The translations under genes were made by a program, and so were the position numbers. A DNA stretch of 5,674 nt, from assembly GCA_025450155.1 (NCBI GenBank), contig JANWIB010000166.1:1-5674 (forward strand), written 5' to 3'. The notes beneath the pieces were generated by a model. It was not told where the DNA came from. It worked only from the letters and a program-made list of their open reading frames with translations, and did not search any database. Of the stretch, positions 5,105 through 5,674 are shown in pieces (within the stretch, counting starts at the first letter, position 1; each line of letters begins with the position of its first letter). This DNA is from Sphingobacteriaceae bacterium (GTDB lineage Bacteria > Bacteroidota > Bacteroidia > Sphingobacteriales > Sphingobacteriaceae).

Positions 5105-5674
5105 CTATTTCACTATAAAATCAAATAATAAAACCAACTGCACCAAAGGCAGAAATAAAAAAGAACCAAACATTACCTTCTTTGCCGAAGAAACATCCAG
5201 TTTAAAATATAATTGTAATGCCTGCCAGGCAAATAAAATTCCGGCAATGAGAGAAACTAAACCAATAATATACCCGCCGAACCCTAAAATGGTTGGAAGA
5301 AGGCTTACTGGTATCAATATACCAGTTGACATTAATGTCATTAAAGCGCTTGTTTTGTCGCGATGGGTTGTGGGCAATAATCTGAAACCCGCTTTTTTAT
5401 AATCATCATCCAACACCCAGGCTATTGCCCAAAAATGTGGGAATTGCCAGACGAACTGGATCAGAAATAACACGATCGGTATCCACGATATTTGGGGTTT
5501 ATCAAAAGCAGCAAAATACCCAATTAAAGGGGGTAAAGCACCGGGAAAGGCGCCTATAAAAACTGCTATTGGAGATTTCCGTTTCATAGGGGTATACAAA
5601 AAGGCATACAAAAATATTGAAAAAACGGATAAAACTCCGGTAAGGAAATTCAATCTTACTAATATTAAGGTACC
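5105..5674 (-). CDS. cyoE: Heme O synthase (protoheme IX farnesyltransferase), 5' end cut by window edge
   Basis: The enzyme attaches a farnesyl group to heme B to make heme O, the precursor of heme A for the oxidase encoded downstream; it is an integral membrane prenyltransferase of the UbiA superfamily. The frame stays open to the right edge, so 189 C-terminal residues of a usual 290-300 are present, and the first Asp-rich motif (NxxxDxxxD) must lie outside. An in-frame TTG at 5653 is internal and is not the start. In the fragment, YTPMKRK (27-33) is followed by IGAFPGALPPLIGY (40-53), QFPHFWAIAW (77-86) and DDDYKKAGFRLLPT (89-102), all CyoE/CtaB hallmarks; several membrane helices follow to the end. 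It lies 6 bases upstream of the subunit III-like gene, so heme synthesis is coupled to the structural subunits. The related UbiA enzymes are ruled out by these motifs and the context. Confidence 0.95.
   Translation of the reverse strand, partial: GTLILVRLNFLTGVLSVFSIFLYAFLYTPMKRKSPIAVFIGAFPGALPPLIGYFAAFDKPQISWIPIVLFLIQFVWQFPHFWAIAWVLDDDYKKAGFRLLPTTHRDKTSALMTLMSTGILIPVSLLPTILGFGGYIIGLVSLIAGILFAWQALQLYFKLDVSSAKKVMFGSFLFLPLVQLVLLFDFIVK

Noticed and set aside
4941..5402. 153-codon plus-strand open frame
   Set aside because: It runs antisense across the cyoE and subunit III-like genes, both with clear family motifs; the translated sequence is of mixed composition without recognisable features.
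5651..5653. TTG codon as the start of the heme O synthase gene
   Set aside because: The frame stays open to the window edge upstream of it, and the enzyme would lack its N-terminal third including the first Asp-rich motif; the gene is simply cut by the edge.

Overview
This window is a compact, AT-rich run of ten minus-strand genes that looks like a Bacteroidota chromosome, probably Sphingobacteriales (Pedobacter-like). I base that on the gene order, the protein flavour and the lack of clear Shine-Dalgarno sequences; the genus is inference. Both end genes are cut by the window edges. Every gene is on the minus strand, so transcription runs from high to low coordinates. No RNA gene, mobile element or CRISPR array was seen, and no stretch over 300 bases lacks a gene.

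Region 1 (5674 down to 1880) is the distal part of an aerobic respiratory operon for a heme-copper cytochrome c oxidase of the caa3 / COX type. In transcription order it encodes the C-terminal part of heme O synthase (CyoE/CtaB), a short divergent subunit III-like protein, a canonical subunit III, the small subunit IV, a SCO/SenC copper chaperone, a DUF420 (CtaM-like) membrane protein, and a small exported CxxC protein with one membrane anchor. Gaps are 6, 22, 18, -1, 21 (or 3) and 18 bases, so these genes are almost certainly cotranscribed. Subunits I and II are not in the window and would be expected upstream of cyoE, beyond the right edge. The set covers heme modification, structural subunits and copper-centre assembly.

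Region 2 (1839-1879) is a 41-base gap holding a GC-rich 7-bp hairpin followed by a T-rich run. It reads as an intrinsic terminator at the end of the oxidase operon, and it ends right at the start codon of the next gene.

Region 3 (1838 down to 1) encodes a DUF983 zinc-ribbon membrane protein, a DUF2461 protein whose ATG directly abuts the DUF983 stop codon, and an OmpA-family lipoprotein with a long coiled coil, truncated at the left edge. A perfect 9-bp inverted repeat and a weak Bacteroidota-type promoter candidate lie at the end of the DUF2461 gene, upstream of the lipoprotein gene.

Most of the content is ordinary conserved respiratory and envelope machinery. The points most worth a second look are the terminator-start overlap before DUF983, the uncharacterised CxxC protein at the operon end, the subunit III paralogue that lacks the conserved helix glutamate, and the inverted repeat upstream of the lipoprotein gene.
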